DNA from: JBBILG01 sp037445085
GTDB lineage: Bacteria > Pseudomonadota > Gammaproteobacteria > Burkholderiales > Methylophilaceae
Reading direction: 5' to 3'
Length of the DNA: 16,410 nt
Assembly: GCA_037445085.1 (NCBI GenBank)
Contig: JBBILG010000035.1
Location: 1 to 16,410, forward strand
The notes under the pieces were generated by a model. That model was not told the origin of the DNA. It ran no database searches and was given only the letters and a program-made list of their open reading frames with translations. The position numbers were made by a program, and so were the translations under genes. This document shows, piece by piece, positions 6,364 through 14,525 of this stretch (the stretch's first letter is position 1; every line of letters starts with the position of its first letter).

Positions 6364-9300
6364 CAGGTTTGCCATCCCGTGCATGGTCAGCGAATAGACC
6401 GCCGGCACCACCACCAGCGTCAACAGGGTGGAGCTGACCATGCCGCCGATCACCGCCACCGCCAGCGGGGCATTGGTCTCCGCCCCGGCACCCAGCCCCA
6501 GCGCCGCCGGCAGCATCGCCAGGATGAGGGTGAGCGAAGTCATCAGCACCGGCCGCAGGCGGATCGGGCAGGCCTCGCGCAGCGCCTCGTCGATGCCGGC
6601 GCCGCGCACGCGCAACTGGTTGGTGAGATCGACCAGCAGGATGGAGTTCTTCGCCACCAGGCCGATCAGCAGCACCAGGCCGATCATGGAATAGATGTTC
6701 AGCGTATGGCCGGTGAGCCACAGCCCCATCACCCCGCCGAGGATGGCGAGCGGCTGCGCCAGCATGATGATGAGCGGCTGCAGAAAGGAATTGAACTGGC
6801 TGGCCAACACCATGTACAGCAGGATGGTCGCCAGACCGAAGGCGAACAGCATGTTTTCCGTAGTCTTGCCCATCTCCTCCGCCTGGCCCATCATGCGCAC
6901 ACCGTAGCCCGGCGGCAGCATGCCTGCCGCCGCCCCCTGCACGCGGGCCACTGCCTCGCCCAGCGGTAGCGTGGGCGTGCTGTAGAAGTTGGCGGCATAC
7001 TGCAGGTCGAGGCGGCCGATCACCGCGGCGCCCAGCTTCTGCTCGAAGCGGGCCACGGTATCAAGGCGCACCAGGCTGCCGTCCGCAGCACGCAGATAAA
7101 TGGAGGCGAGGTCCGCCGGCTGGCCGAAACTCCCCTCCCGCGCCTTGATACGGATGTCGTAGCGCTCGCCGTCGCCCGGCTCGTCGTTGTACTTGGCGAT
7201 ATCTACCCCGCCGGTCAGCACGTTGACGGCAAAGGCGATGTCATGCGCCGACAGGCCAAAGCCGGCGGCGCGGGTGCGGTCCAGGTGCATGACGAACTGC
7301 GGCAGGTCGAGCTGCACGTCGAGATCGACCCGGCCCAGCCCTTCCTCCACGCTCAGCCGGCGCTGCAATTCCTGCGCCAGGCTGGCCACCTGTTGCAGGT
7401 TGGGGCCGGCCAGGGTGAATTGCAGCGGGTCGCCGCGCTGGCCGCTGACGATGGGCACCGGCGCGGGAAAAGCGCGCACGCCGGGAATCTGCGCGAACTG
7501 CTCGCGCAAGATCTGCATGGTCTCCTGCTGGCGCACGCTGCGCTCGTCGCGAGGCTTCATGCGCACGACGGCGTGGCCCTGGTTCACCTGGCCGGAGGCG
7601 CCGATGCCGATGACGGTGAACCAGGTGGCGATTTCCGGACGGGCGGCCAGCAGCTTCTCGATTTCCTGCAGGCGCGCGTTGGTGTATTCCACGCTGGAAC
7701 CCAGCGGCGTCTTCAGATAGACGATGAAACGGCCTTCGTCCTCCTCGGGTACGAATTCCTTGTCCACCTGGGTGAAGAACCAGGCGCTGGAACCCACCAT
7801 GAGCAGGGTGAGCAGCACCACCATCCAGCGGTGCGCCAGCGCCCGGCCGAGCAGGGTGCGGTAGGCCGCGTCCATGCCGGCAAAGAACGTCTCCAGCGCA
7901 CGATAGACGCGGCCGTGCGCCTTCCGCACCCTGAGATGGCGCGAGCACAGCATGGGCGTCAGCGTCAGCGAGACCAGCAGCGACACCAGCACGCCGCAGG
8001 TGACCACCACCGCGAACGACTCGAAGAACTTGCCGACGATGCCGCCCATGAAAATGACCGGCGCGAAGATGCACACCAGCGCCAGCGTGGCCGCCACCAC
8101 CGCGAACACCACCTCATGGCTGCCGTGGATGGCGGCGCTCACCGGGTCGGGGTCGATCTGCTCGCGGTGGCGGTAGATGTTCTCGAGCACGACAATGGCA
8201 TCGTCCACCACCACGCCGATCAGCAGCAGCAGTGCCAGCAGGGTCATGGTGTTGAAGGTGAAGCCGGAGAAATACATCACCGCCACCGCCCCCATCAGCG
8301 AGACGGGAATGGCGACGGCGATGATCAGTGTGGAACGGAGCGAGCGCAGGAACAGCAGCACGACGGCTGCCGCCAGCAAGGTGCCCTCGACCAGGTGCTG
8401 CTTGAGCGTGTCGACCAGTTCCTGGATGAACAACGCATCGTTGGAGGCGACGGTGATCCGCAGGCCGGGCGGCAGGGCAGGCCGGATTTCCGCGTCCAGG
8501 CGGTGCTGGACCTCGTCGATGATGGCCACGGTGTTGGCATTGGCGATCTTGACCAGGCCCAGACCGATGGTCGGCTGACTGTTGAAGCGCGCCAGCCGGC
8601 GGTAATCCTGCAGCCCGTCTTCCACTTCGGCGATGTCGCGGATGCGGATGGGGGCGCCGTCGCGATGCAGCACCACCATTTCCGCCAGATGGTCGAGCCG
8701 GTGGAACTCCATGTCCAGCTTGAGCAGGTATTCGGCGTTCTGCCCGACCAGGAAACCGCCCGGCAACTGCACGTGCTCGCGCGCGAAAGCCTCGGTGACA
8801 TCCTGCACGGTGATGCCGAGAGCCGCCATGCGCTCCGGCCGCAGGTTGACGCGGATAGTGCGGTCACGCCGCCCGCCCAGGCGCACCTCGCCCACGCCCT
8901 CTATGGTCTCCAGCTTCTTCTTCAGCACGTTGGCAGCGTACTGGTTGAGCTGCTGCTGGGTGCGGTCGCCCTGTAGCGCCAGCCACATGATGGGCTGGGT
9001 GTTAGTTTCCACCTTGGCCACCTGCGGCGGGTCGGCATCGTCCGGCAGGCGGCGCAGGGTCTGGTTGACCTTGGCTTGCACCTCGTTGAAGGCGACGTCG
9101 ATGTCCTTGTCCAGATCGAAGGTGATCGTCACCACCGAAACGCCAGGCGAAGAGGTGGACTGGATGTGCTCGATGCCCGGCACACTGTTGACTGCCGCCT
9201 CGATGAGGTTGGTGATGCTGGCATCGACGATGTCCGGATTGGCGCCCTGCAGCACCGTGGTCACCGCGATGACGGGAAACTCGATGTAAGGAAAGCGATC

Positions 9301-9402
9301 CATGCCGATGCGCTGGTAACCGATGATGCCGAACAGCACCAGCACCGCCGACAGCATGTACGCCAGCACATGGCGGCGGATGGACAGCTCGGGCAGAGTC
9401 AT
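6349..9402 (-). CDS. RND efflux transporter, inner-membrane permease (HAE1/AcrB-like)
   Basis: Proton-driven exporter subunit of a tripartite efflux pump in the inner membrane. At 1017 residues it has the usual family length. It shows the duplicated RND layout: TM1 near residue 12, a large periplasmic loop, TM2-TM6 (about 335-470), a second TM7/periplasmic loop, and TM8-TM12 at the end. The proton-relay residues are present: D400 and D401 in GVVVDDAIVVLENIYRH, and K918 in LVAKNSILLVD. The opening MTLPELSIRRHVLAYMLS and the loop segments QGANPDIVDASITNLIEAAV and PGIEHIQSTSSPG are typical of HAE1-type rather than heavy-metal (CusA) pumps. It overlaps the fusion-protein gene by ATGA, so the two are translated together. 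No outer-membrane factor or regulator is nearby, and the substrate cannot be told from sequence. Confidence 0.93.
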   Translation of the reverse strand: MTLPELSIRRHVLAYMLSAVLVLFGIIGYQRIGMDRFPYIEFPVIAVTTVLQGANPDIVDASITNLIEAAVNSVPGIEHIQSTSSPGVSVVTITFDLDKDIDVAFNEVQAKVNQTLRRLPDDADPPQVAKVETNTQPIMWLALQGDRTQQQLNQYAANVLKKKLETIEGVGEVRLGGRRDRTIRVNLRPERMAALGITVQDVTEAFAREHVQLPGGFLVGQNAEYLLKLDMEFHRLDHLAEMVVLHRDGAPIRIRDIAEVEDGLQDYRRLARFNSQPTIGLGLVKIANANTVAIIDEVQHRLDAEIRPALPPGLRITVASNDALFIQELVDTLKQHLVEGTLLAAAVVLLFLRSLRSTLIIAVAIPVSLMGAVAVMYFSGFTFNTMTLLALLLLIGVVVDDAIVVLENIYRHREQIDPDPVSAAIHGSHEVVFAVVAATLALVCIFAPVIFMGGIVGKFFESFAVVVTCGVLVSLLVSLTLTPMLCSRHLRVRKAHGRVYRALETFFAGMDAAYRTLLGRALAHRWMVVLLTLLMVGSSAWFFTQVDKEFVPEEDEGRFIVYLKTPLGSSVEYTNARLQEIEKLLAARPEIATWFTVIGIGASGQVNQGHAVVRMKPRDERSVRQQETMQILREQFAQIPGVRAFPAPVPIVSGQRGDPLQFTLAGPNLQQVASLAQELQRRLSVEEGLGRVDLDVQLDLPQFVMHLDRTRAAGFGLSAHDIAFAVNVLTGGVDIAKYNDEPGDGERYDIRIKAREGSFGQPADLASIYLRAADGSLVRLDTVARFEQKLGAAVIGRLDLQYAANFYSTPTLPLGEAVARVQGAAAGMLPPGYGVRMMGQAEEMGKTTENMLFAFGLATILLYMVLASQFNSFLQPLIIMLAQPLAILGGVMGLWLTGHTLNIYSMIGLVLLIGLVAKNSILLVDLTNQLRVRGAGIDEALREACPIRLRPVLMTSLTLILAMLPAALGLGAGAETNAPLAVAVIGGMVSSTLLTLVVVPAVYSLTMHGMANLRRRG

Positions 9403-10466
9403 GGCGCTTGCACCTTGACTGCCGCCTGGTCGGTCAGGTAGCCGGCGCCGTCCACGGCCACGGTCTCGCCGGCCATCAGCCCGTCGACGATTTCCACCCG
9501 GCCGCCCTCGCGTAATCCGGAGCGTACCACGCGCTGGCCGACCACCTCACCCCGCAGCACGTATACCACCTCGCCGGCCGGCCGCAGCACCAGGCTCTGC
9601 TCCGGCACCACCACGGTACCGCTGCGCATGCCCACCACCACCACGCCGTTGACGCTGGCGCCCGGTCGCCAGCCCGGCTGGCCTGCCACGTCGGCAATCA
9701 CGTTCACCGCACGGTTGCCGCTGTCGATGAGCGGCTTGATTTCCCTGACCGTGGTGGTCACCACCTCGCCCGGCGCGGTCGGCGTCGTGAGCCGCACCGT
9801 CTGGCCAGACGCCAGCCTGGCCGCGGCGGTTTCCGGAAACGGCAGGTGGGCGCGCAAGCGATGGGGGCCGACGATCTGGAACAGGGGGTCGCCCACTTTG
9901 GCGTAATCGCCCGCCGAAACGATCTGCTTCTCGACACGGCCGTCGAGCGGCGCATGCACGCGCGCCCTGGCATGGTTGCGCTCGATGCCGGCGAGCCGGG
10001 CACGCGCGGCTTCCAGCTCCCCGGCAAAGGCATCCCGCTCGGCTTCGGCACCATCTAGCACCTGCTGCGCAATGAAATTGCGCTCCACCAGGCGTCGGTT
10101 GCGCTCCACGACGCGTGCCTGGTTGGCGAGCAGTACCTCGATGCGCTGGATCTCCGCCTGGGCTTCGCGCCGCTGCAGGACATAATCCTGCGCATCCAGC
10201 ACGGCGATCAGTTGCCCCTTGCGTACTTCCTGGCCGGCATGGACCAGCACCTGCAGCACGCGGCCCGGCACTTCCGCCGCCACGACGGGATCGATCAGCC
10301 CTTCCAGCGTCCCAACCGTCGTCTCGCGCACCTCCAGGTCGCGCGTTTCCGCGGTCGCGACCGTGATCAGCACGGGCGGCGGCGCCTTGGGCGCAGCCGC
10401 CTTTTCTTCCTTGCCACAGCCGGCCAGCAGCAGGGCAGCCAGTATCAACATTCCCGATTTGTTCAT
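9399..10466 (-). CDS. RND efflux periplasmic adaptor (membrane fusion protein, lipoprotein)
   Basis: HlyD/AcrA-type adaptor linking the inner-membrane RND pump to an outer-membrane channel. With the chosen start it has 355 residues and a lipoprotein signal (MNKSGMLILAALLLAGC, lipidated C17). It then shows the family order: beta-barrel/lipoyl half (VPGRVLQVLVHAGQEVRKGQ), an alpha-helical hairpin (about 100-165, rich in Glu, Arg and Ala), the second lipoyl half (HAPLDGRVEKQIVSAGDYAK), and the beta-barrel and membrane-proximal domains. Start: the ATG at 10466 has GAGGAAA at 10479-10473 with 6-nt spacing; an ATG at 10490 would add eight residues in front of the signal. The stop overlaps the transporter start. 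The 123-bp gap upstream (10467-10589) must hold any pump promoter, but I see no convincing -35/-10 pair there. Confidence 0.92.
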   Translation of the reverse strand: MNKSGMLILAALLLAGCGKEEKAAAPKAPPPVLITVATAETRDLEVRETTVGTLEGLIDPVVAAEVPGRVLQVLVHAGQEVRKGQLIAVLDAQDYVLQRREAQAEIQRIEVLLANQARVVERNRRLVERNFIAQQVLDGAEAERDAFAGELEAARARLAGIERNHARARVHAPLDGRVEKQIVSAGDYAKVGDPLFQIVGPHRLRAHLPFPETAAARLASGQTVRLTTPTAPGEVVTTTVREIKPLIDSGNRAVNVIADVAGQPGWRPGASVNGVVVVGMRSGTVVVPEQSLVLRPAGEVVYVLRGEVVGQRVVRSGLREGGRVEIVDGLMAGETVAVDGAGYLTDQAAVKVQAP

Positions 10467-10589
10467 GACAGGTTTCCTCATGGCGCGCACATGCGCCGTC
10501 GCGAACGCCGCACGGCCTGCGGAGTCCGGCGGGAGCGAGATACACCAAGCAAATGCGGCTTCGAGTTTGGCAGTGACCGCACCCCTAGG

Positions 10590-11171
10590 TCAATCGTCAT
10601 CCCCGGCGCTGCGGGTCTGGGCAGACAACGGCCGGGCCGGGTTCAGGCGCGCCCAGTCGAAGTACGGCCCGGGGTCGGTCTTGCGCCCCGGGGCGATGTC
10701 GCTGTGCCCCACCACTTCCATGATCGGGTAGGCTGCGCGCAGGGCCTCCAGCAGCCGTTGCAGCACGCGATACTGCGCCCCGGTGTAAGCGTCCTCGTCG
10801 CTCCCCTCCAACTCGATGCCGACGGAAAAATCGTTGCAGCGCTCACGCCCACGCCACTGCGACACGCCGGCATGCCAGGCGCGCGCGGTGCAAGGTACGA
10901 ACTGGACGAGTTCGCCGTCGCGGCGGATGAAAAAATGCGCCGACACCCTGAGCCGGTGGATGTCGCGGTAATAGGGATGCGCGTCGGGGTCGAGGCGGTT
11001 GGTGAACAGCTCCGTCACCCCGTTGCCGCCGTACCGGCCCGGCGGCAGGCTGATATTGTGAATGACGGCCAGGGTGACGGCACAGCCGGGCGGGCGCGCA
11101 TCGCAATTGGGCGAGGGAATGCACCGCGCCGCATCCAGCCAGCCCTGGGCGTCGAACTGCCAGACACTCAC
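10590..11171 (-). CDS. ampD: 1,6-anhydro-N-acetylmuramyl-L-alanine amidase AmpD
   Basis: AmpD is a cytosolic zinc amidase that removes the stem peptide from anhydro-muropeptides during cell-wall recycling. With the GTG start the protein has 193 residues (E. coli 183). The zinc ligands are H38 (VIHNIS), H156 (GHSDIAPG) and D166 (KTDPG), with catalytic E120 and K164. These correspond to H34, H154, D164, E116 and K162 of the known enzymes. Start: GTG at 11171 gives SVWQFDAQGWL, has AGGAAGGA upstream (11189-11182, about 10-nt spacing), and matches family length. The ATGs at 11195 and 11225 are alternatives without a better ribosome-binding site. It lies 57 bp after pilR and may be cotranscribed with it. 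No ampR or ampC is nearby, so a role in beta-lactamase control is not indicated. Confidence 0.9.
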   Translation of the reverse strand: MSVWQFDAQGWLDAARCIPSPNCDARPPGCAVTLAVIHNISLPPGRYGGNGVTELFTNRLDPDAHPYYRDIHRLRVSAHFFIRRDGELVQFVPCTARAWHAGVSQWRGRERCNDFSVGIELEGSDEDAYTGAQYRVLQRLLEALRAAYPIMEVVGHSDIAPGRKTDPGPYFDWARLNPARPLSAQTRSAGDDD

Positions 11172-11228
11172 GCGGCCATCATCCTTCCTGCGCATCGCCG
11201 CACCCTGCCGATGGCTCCGATGCAAGTA

Positions 11229-12581
11229 CTAATCTTCGCCGCCTTCCCGGTCAAGCCCCAGCTTGGCCAGTCGATAGCGCAGCGCACGGAAGCTGAGCCC
11301 CAGTTGGCGGGCCGCGGCCGTCTTGTTGTGCCCGCTCCTCTCCAGGGCATCGAGGATGGCGCGGCGCTCGATGGCCTCCAGATAGTCGGGCAAGGGCAGA
11401 TCTCCCGGGCCGGCTTCGGCTGCCAGCCGGCCGGGAGACGCCCGCAGCCAGAGATCGGCGGCATCGATGCGGCCGCCGTCGCACAGGGCGAGTGCGCGCT
11501 CCAGCACGTTCTCTAGCTCGCGCACGTTACCGGGGAAGGCATGACGGCGCAGCACCTCCAGCGCCGCTGGCGTGAGGGCCGGCGGCTTCACGCCGCTCAG
11601 TCTGGCCTGCCTGGCCAGCACCGCCTCGGCGAGCCGCGGGATGTCCTCGGGCATTTCACGCAGCGGCGGCATGCGCAGCTCGATCACGTTGAGGCGGTAA
11701 TAGAGATCCTGGCGGAACAGGCCGTGCTCCATCATCTGCGCCAGGTTGCGATGGGTGGCGCTGATGATGCGCACGTCCACCGGCTCTTCCTGCGGGCTGC
11801 CCAGCATGCGCACGCGCTTTTCCTGGATGGCGCGCAACAGTTTGACCTGCATGGTCAGCGGCAAATCCGCCACTTCGTCGAGGAACAGGGTGCCGCCGCT
11901 GGCGGCCTGGAAAAAGCCGGGACGATCCTGCAGGGCACCGGTGAAAGCGCCCTTCCTGTAACCGAAGAACTCGCTCTCCACCAGGTTCTCCGGTATGGCG
12001 CCGCAGTTGACCGGCACGAACGGCCCCTCGGCCCGCGCGCTGGCGGCATGGATGAGGCGCGCCGCCAGCTCCTTGCCACTGCCGGATTCCCCGCCGATGT
12101 ACACCGGCGCCTGGCTGCGCGCCAGCCTGGCGATCATGGCGCGCGCCTGGCAGATGGGCGGCGATTCGCCGATCAGTTCCAGATGGGCCTGGGCGGCGGG
12201 CCGGCCCTGCGCCGATTTCAGCGCGGACTGCACCAGCGGCCGCAGCTGCTGCAACGAGATGGGCTTGGAGATGTAATCGAAGGCGCCGGCCTTGAGCGCG
12301 GCCACGGCGTTCTCGGCGCTGCCGTAGGCGGTGATCACCGCCACCGGCATGCCGGGATAATGCTGGAAAATGTGGCGCATCAGCTCCAGCCCGTCGCCGT
12401 CCGGCAAGCGCATGTCGGTCAGGCACAGGTTGAAGCGCGTGCGTTCCAGCAGGCGCTGCGCCTCGCGCACGCCGCCGGCACTGGTGGCGTGCAGTCCCAT
12501 GCGCTCCAGGGTGAGCACCAGCAGTTCGCGGATGTCCGCCTCGTCGTCGACCACCAGGCAGGATGCGGGCAGATCAGCCAT
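11229..12581 (-). CDS. pilR: Sigma-54-dependent response regulator PilR
   Basis: NtrC-family activator, predicted from its partner gene to control type IV pilin transcription. The 450-residue protein has three domains. The receiver (1-120) carries D12/D13, phospho-acceptor D56, T84 and K106. The AAA+ domain (about 135-365) has Walker A GESGSGKE (164-171), the sigma-54 contact loop GAFTGA (211-216) and Walker B LFLDE (D235, E236). The Fis-type HTH at the C-terminus reads KTAAARQLGLSFRALRYRL. Its ATG overlaps the end of pilS by 8 bp, so it is translationally coupled to the kinase gene. The pairing with a six-helix PilS-type kinase supports PilR over other NtrC-like regulators. No pilin genes are in the window, so the target promoter is elsewhere. 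Confidence 0.9.
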   Translation of the reverse strand: MADLPASCLVVDDEADIRELLVLTLERMGLHATSAGGVREAQRLLERTRFNLCLTDMRLPDGDGLELMRHIFQHYPGMPVAVITAYGSAENAVAALKAGAFDYISKPISLQQLRPLVQSALKSAQGRPAAQAHLELIGESPPICQARAMIARLARSQAPVYIGGESGSGKELAARLIHAASARAEGPFVPVNCGAIPENLVESEFFGYRKGAFTGALQDRPGFFQAASGGTLFLDEVADLPLTMQVKLLRAIQEKRVRMLGSPQEEPVDVRIISATHRNLAQMMEHGLFRQDLYYRLNVIELRMPPLREMPEDIPRLAEAVLARQARLSGVKPPALTPAALEVLRRHAFPGNVRELENVLERALALCDGGRIDAADLWLRASPGRLAAEAGPGDLPLPDYLEAIERRAILDALERSGHNKTAAARQLGLSFRALRYRLAKLGLDREGGED

Positions 12582-14178
12582 GCCGTCTCTTGAAATAGAT
12601 TCTGAATCGGGCTCCCATCGGCGATTCTACATAATTCAGGCCGGCGCCGTTAGCCTCGCACAGTTCGCGCGCCACGTAAAGGCCCAAGCCCGTGCCGCTC
12701 GCCTCGGTGGTGAAGAATGGCTCGAACAGGTGCTGGCGCGCTTCTTCCGACAGGCCCGGCCCGTCATCGGCCACCTCCAGCTCCACCTCGGCCGCGCGCC
12801 CGCCCGGCTGCAAGCGCAGCACCAGGCTGCCGATCTGCTTGCAGCCGTGCCGCCAGCCGTTGCGGCACAGGTTCCACAATGCCTGGTGCAGGTGGTTGCG
12901 GTCGAACGAAACAATGATCTCGTCCTCCGTCCCTTCCAGCAGGATGCCGTCTTGCGCAATCTGCTCCACCTCGCAGAACTGGCGACGGAACTCGCGCAGG
13001 AACTCGCCCAGAGGCAGCGCCGCCTGCCGCATGCGGTCGCGGCGGGACAGTTGCAGCACGTCCTGCACCATGTGATCCAGGCGCTGCACGTTGTCGTCTA
13101 TGATCTGCAGCAGGCGCCGCGCGGTAGGGTCGGTGTCGGCGCCCTCCTGTAGCAACTGGCTGGCATGGCCGATGGCGCTCAGCGGATTGCGGATCTCGTG
13201 GGCGATGTTGGCGGTGAGCCGCCCCAGCGCGGCAAGTTTTAGTTGTCTTGCCTGCGCCTGCACGCGGCTCCAGTCCTCGATGAAAATCACCGCACCGCTG
13301 GATCGCGCTTCGCCGACCGGCAGAAAGCGCAGTCGCAGTTCGCGACCGGCCAGGTTCAGACGGCTGCCGCCGCGCGCGCCGTACAGGGTGCCGACCATCC
13401 ACTCGGCATGCAGGGTGGCCACCTGCGGGGCGATGCGGTCCAGCCGGGCTTCCCGCCAGACGTCCGCCTCCAGCCCCAGCAGGACTTCGGCCCGCTCGTT
13501 GTGCTGGCGCACGCACAGCTCGCCATCCACCACCAGCACGCCATCCAGCATGTCGCGAATCACCAGTTGGTTGACCTGGGCCAGGTTGTGCAGGTCGATG
13601 CCGCGCTTGGATGCCAGCTCCTCGCTCTGGCGGGTGCGCTTGGCCAGGGTGTGCGCCAGCCAGGCCGTGGCGAAGCAGCTCAGGCTGAGCATGGCGGCGT
13701 GCGTGTAGTCGTCGTAGTCCTCGCGCCCGCTCAGCATCTGCCAGGACTGCTCCAGCAGCAGCGCGATGCTGGCCATGGCCGCGTAGAACAGCGCCAAGCG
13801 CCCCTGGCTGATCAGGCTGGCGCCGGCGATGGCCACCACCAGCAGCAGGCCCAGCCCGCTCTTGACCCCGCCACCGGCATACATCAGCAGCACGATGAAG
13901 GCGATATCGCCCATGGTCTGCAGGGTGAGCTGGCGATTGAAGCGCGGCCAACCCCGCCAGGCGAATGCCGCCATCACGGCCGCGAATGCGCAGTAGCCCA
14001 GCGCGGCGCGGAAATACAGCGGCTGATCGTAGCTTTCCCACCATTCGTGGCCACGCATGAGGAAGTAGGTGCCGAACAGGATGCCGGCAATGATCAGCCG
14101 ATACAGGCTGAAGTAGCGCATGGTGCGCCAGTAGGCGGCGGGGTGCCCGGCCGGCGCTGCGCTTGGGGAAGAGCTCAT
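12574..14178 (-). CDS. pilS: Sensor histidine kinase PilS
   Basis: Membrane histidine kinase partnered with PilR. The 534-residue protein begins MSSSPSAAPAGHPAAYWRTM and has about six transmembrane helices in the first 190 residues, a PAS-like region (about 210-310), and a HisKA domain with the phospho-accepting H327 in IAHEIRNPLSAIGHA. The HATPase domain has an N-box (NLCRNGWRHG), a G1 box (DDGPGL) and a G2 box (GTGLGL). The multi-helix N-terminus with no large periplasmic sensor is the known PilS arrangement. The open frame runs upstream to 14523, but the ATG at 14178 overlaps the preceding stop as ATGA and gives the family N-terminus. Weak ribosome-binding site, so coupling to the upstream small gene is likely. 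Confidence 0.9.
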   Translation of the reverse strand: MSSSPSAAPAGHPAAYWRTMRYFSLYRLIIAGILFGTYFLMRGHEWWESYDQPLYFRAALGYCAFAAVMAAFAWRGWPRFNRQLTLQTMGDIAFIVLLMYAGGGVKSGLGLLLVVAIAGASLISQGRLALFYAAMASIALLLEQSWQMLSGREDYDDYTHAAMLSLSCFATAWLAHTLAKRTRQSEELASKRGIDLHNLAQVNQLVIRDMLDGVLVVDGELCVRQHNERAEVLLGLEADVWREARLDRIAPQVATLHAEWMVGTLYGARGGSRLNLAGRELRLRFLPVGEARSSGAVIFIEDWSRVQAQARQLKLAALGRLTANIAHEIRNPLSAIGHASQLLQEGADTDPTARRLLQIIDDNVQRLDHMVQDVLQLSRRDRMRQAALPLGEFLREFRRQFCEVEQIAQDGILLEGTEDEIIVSFDRNHLHQALWNLCRNGWRHGCKQIGSLVLRLQPGGRAAEVELEVADDGPGLSEEARQHLFEPFFTTEASGTGLGLYVARELCEANGAGLNYVESPMGARFRIYFKRRHG

Positions 14179-14393
14179 TGGCCGGCGCGTTCGCTGTGCT
14201 GCTCGCAGCAGTAATGGGCGCCGTGCCTGAGGATGCTGGCCGAGCGTGGCAGATAGACGCCGCACGCAGCACAGCGCACCATGTCCTCCTGCGGCGGAGC
14301 GGCAGACTTGGGCGCGCCCAGGCTGCGCCGGTAATACCTGACCAGCAGCACCAGCAGCCACACCGCAAGCCCCAGCAACAGTAGTCTCAACAT
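14175..14393 (-). CDS. Small membrane-anchored putative zinc-ribbon protein (PP0621-like)
   Basis: This 72-residue protein has one N-terminal transmembrane helix (residues 2-18), then a basic stretch (RYYRRS) and a short linker. It ends in a compact cysteine/histidine cluster: C41-AA-C44, H57, H60, C62, C63 and H66. The pattern suggests a small metal-binding fold facing the cytoplasm. I recognise it as the PP0621-type small protein commonly found next to pilS in betaproteobacteria; its function is unknown. Start: the ATG at 14393 has GGAGG (14408-14404) 10 nt upstream. An open frame to 15047 covers the divergent sigma gene and is not real. It is the first gene of the pilSR operon and overlaps pilS by ATGA. 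Confidence 0.8.
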   Translation of the reverse strand: MLRLLLLGLAVWLLVLLVRYYRRSLGAPKSAAPPQEDMVRCAACGVYLPRSASILRHGAHYCCEQHSERAGQ

Positions 14394-14419
14394 GGCCCGT
14401 GTTCCTCCGTGATGCAAGG

Positions 14420-14448
14420 ATTGTAGCGAAAAGGCCGCCGCCCCACAA
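14420..14448 (-). promoter_or_regulatory. Promoter candidate for the PP0621-like/pilS/pilR operon
   Basis: On the minus strand, TTGTGG (14448-14443) and TACAAT (14425-14420) are spaced by 17 bp. The -10 matches consensus at 5/6 positions. The start would fall near 14413, just upstream of the GGAGG ribosome-binding site. Confidence 0.5.
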
Positions 14449-14456
14449 AACCGGCC

Positions 14457-14486
14457 GGGACAGGTCACGACGGTCGATGCTATACT
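14457..14486 (+). promoter_or_regulatory. Extended -10 promoter for the sigma factor operon
   Basis: TGC-TATACT (14478-14486) is an extended -10 box, with GGGACA (14457-14462) 18 bp upstream as a partial -35. The start near 14493 gives a leader of about 33 nt to the ATG at 14526 and excludes the GTG at 14487 as a start codon. It looks like a housekeeping sigma-70 promoter rather than an ECF promoter. Confidence 0.55.
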
Positions 14487-14525
14487 GTGCTTGGATTTCC
14501 TGCCTGCCGAACCTGCCGCGCATCT

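Noticed and set aside
7243..8976. 577-codon + strand frame inside the RND transporter gene
   Set aside because: His/Gln/Asp-rich shadow of the transporter, with no domain and no independent signals.
10482..10497. GGCGC...GCGCC inverted repeat upstream of the efflux operon
   Set aside because: A 5-bp GC-only arm is common in this composition and does not support an operator.
10212..11516. 434-codon + strand frame over the fusion protein, ampD and pilR
   Set aside because: It crosses three well-supported minus-strand genes and has no motif.
12598..12608. GATTC-T-GAATC palindrome near the pilR start
   Set aside because: It lies in the pilS C-terminal coding region, is short, and has no promoter pairing around it. 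Chance is likely.
14487..14525. Upstream GTG start adding 13 residues to the sigma factor
   Set aside because: It overlaps the extended -10 box's downstream edge and would lie upstream of the predicted transcript start. The added residues (LGFPACRTCRAS) are unlike sigma factors.
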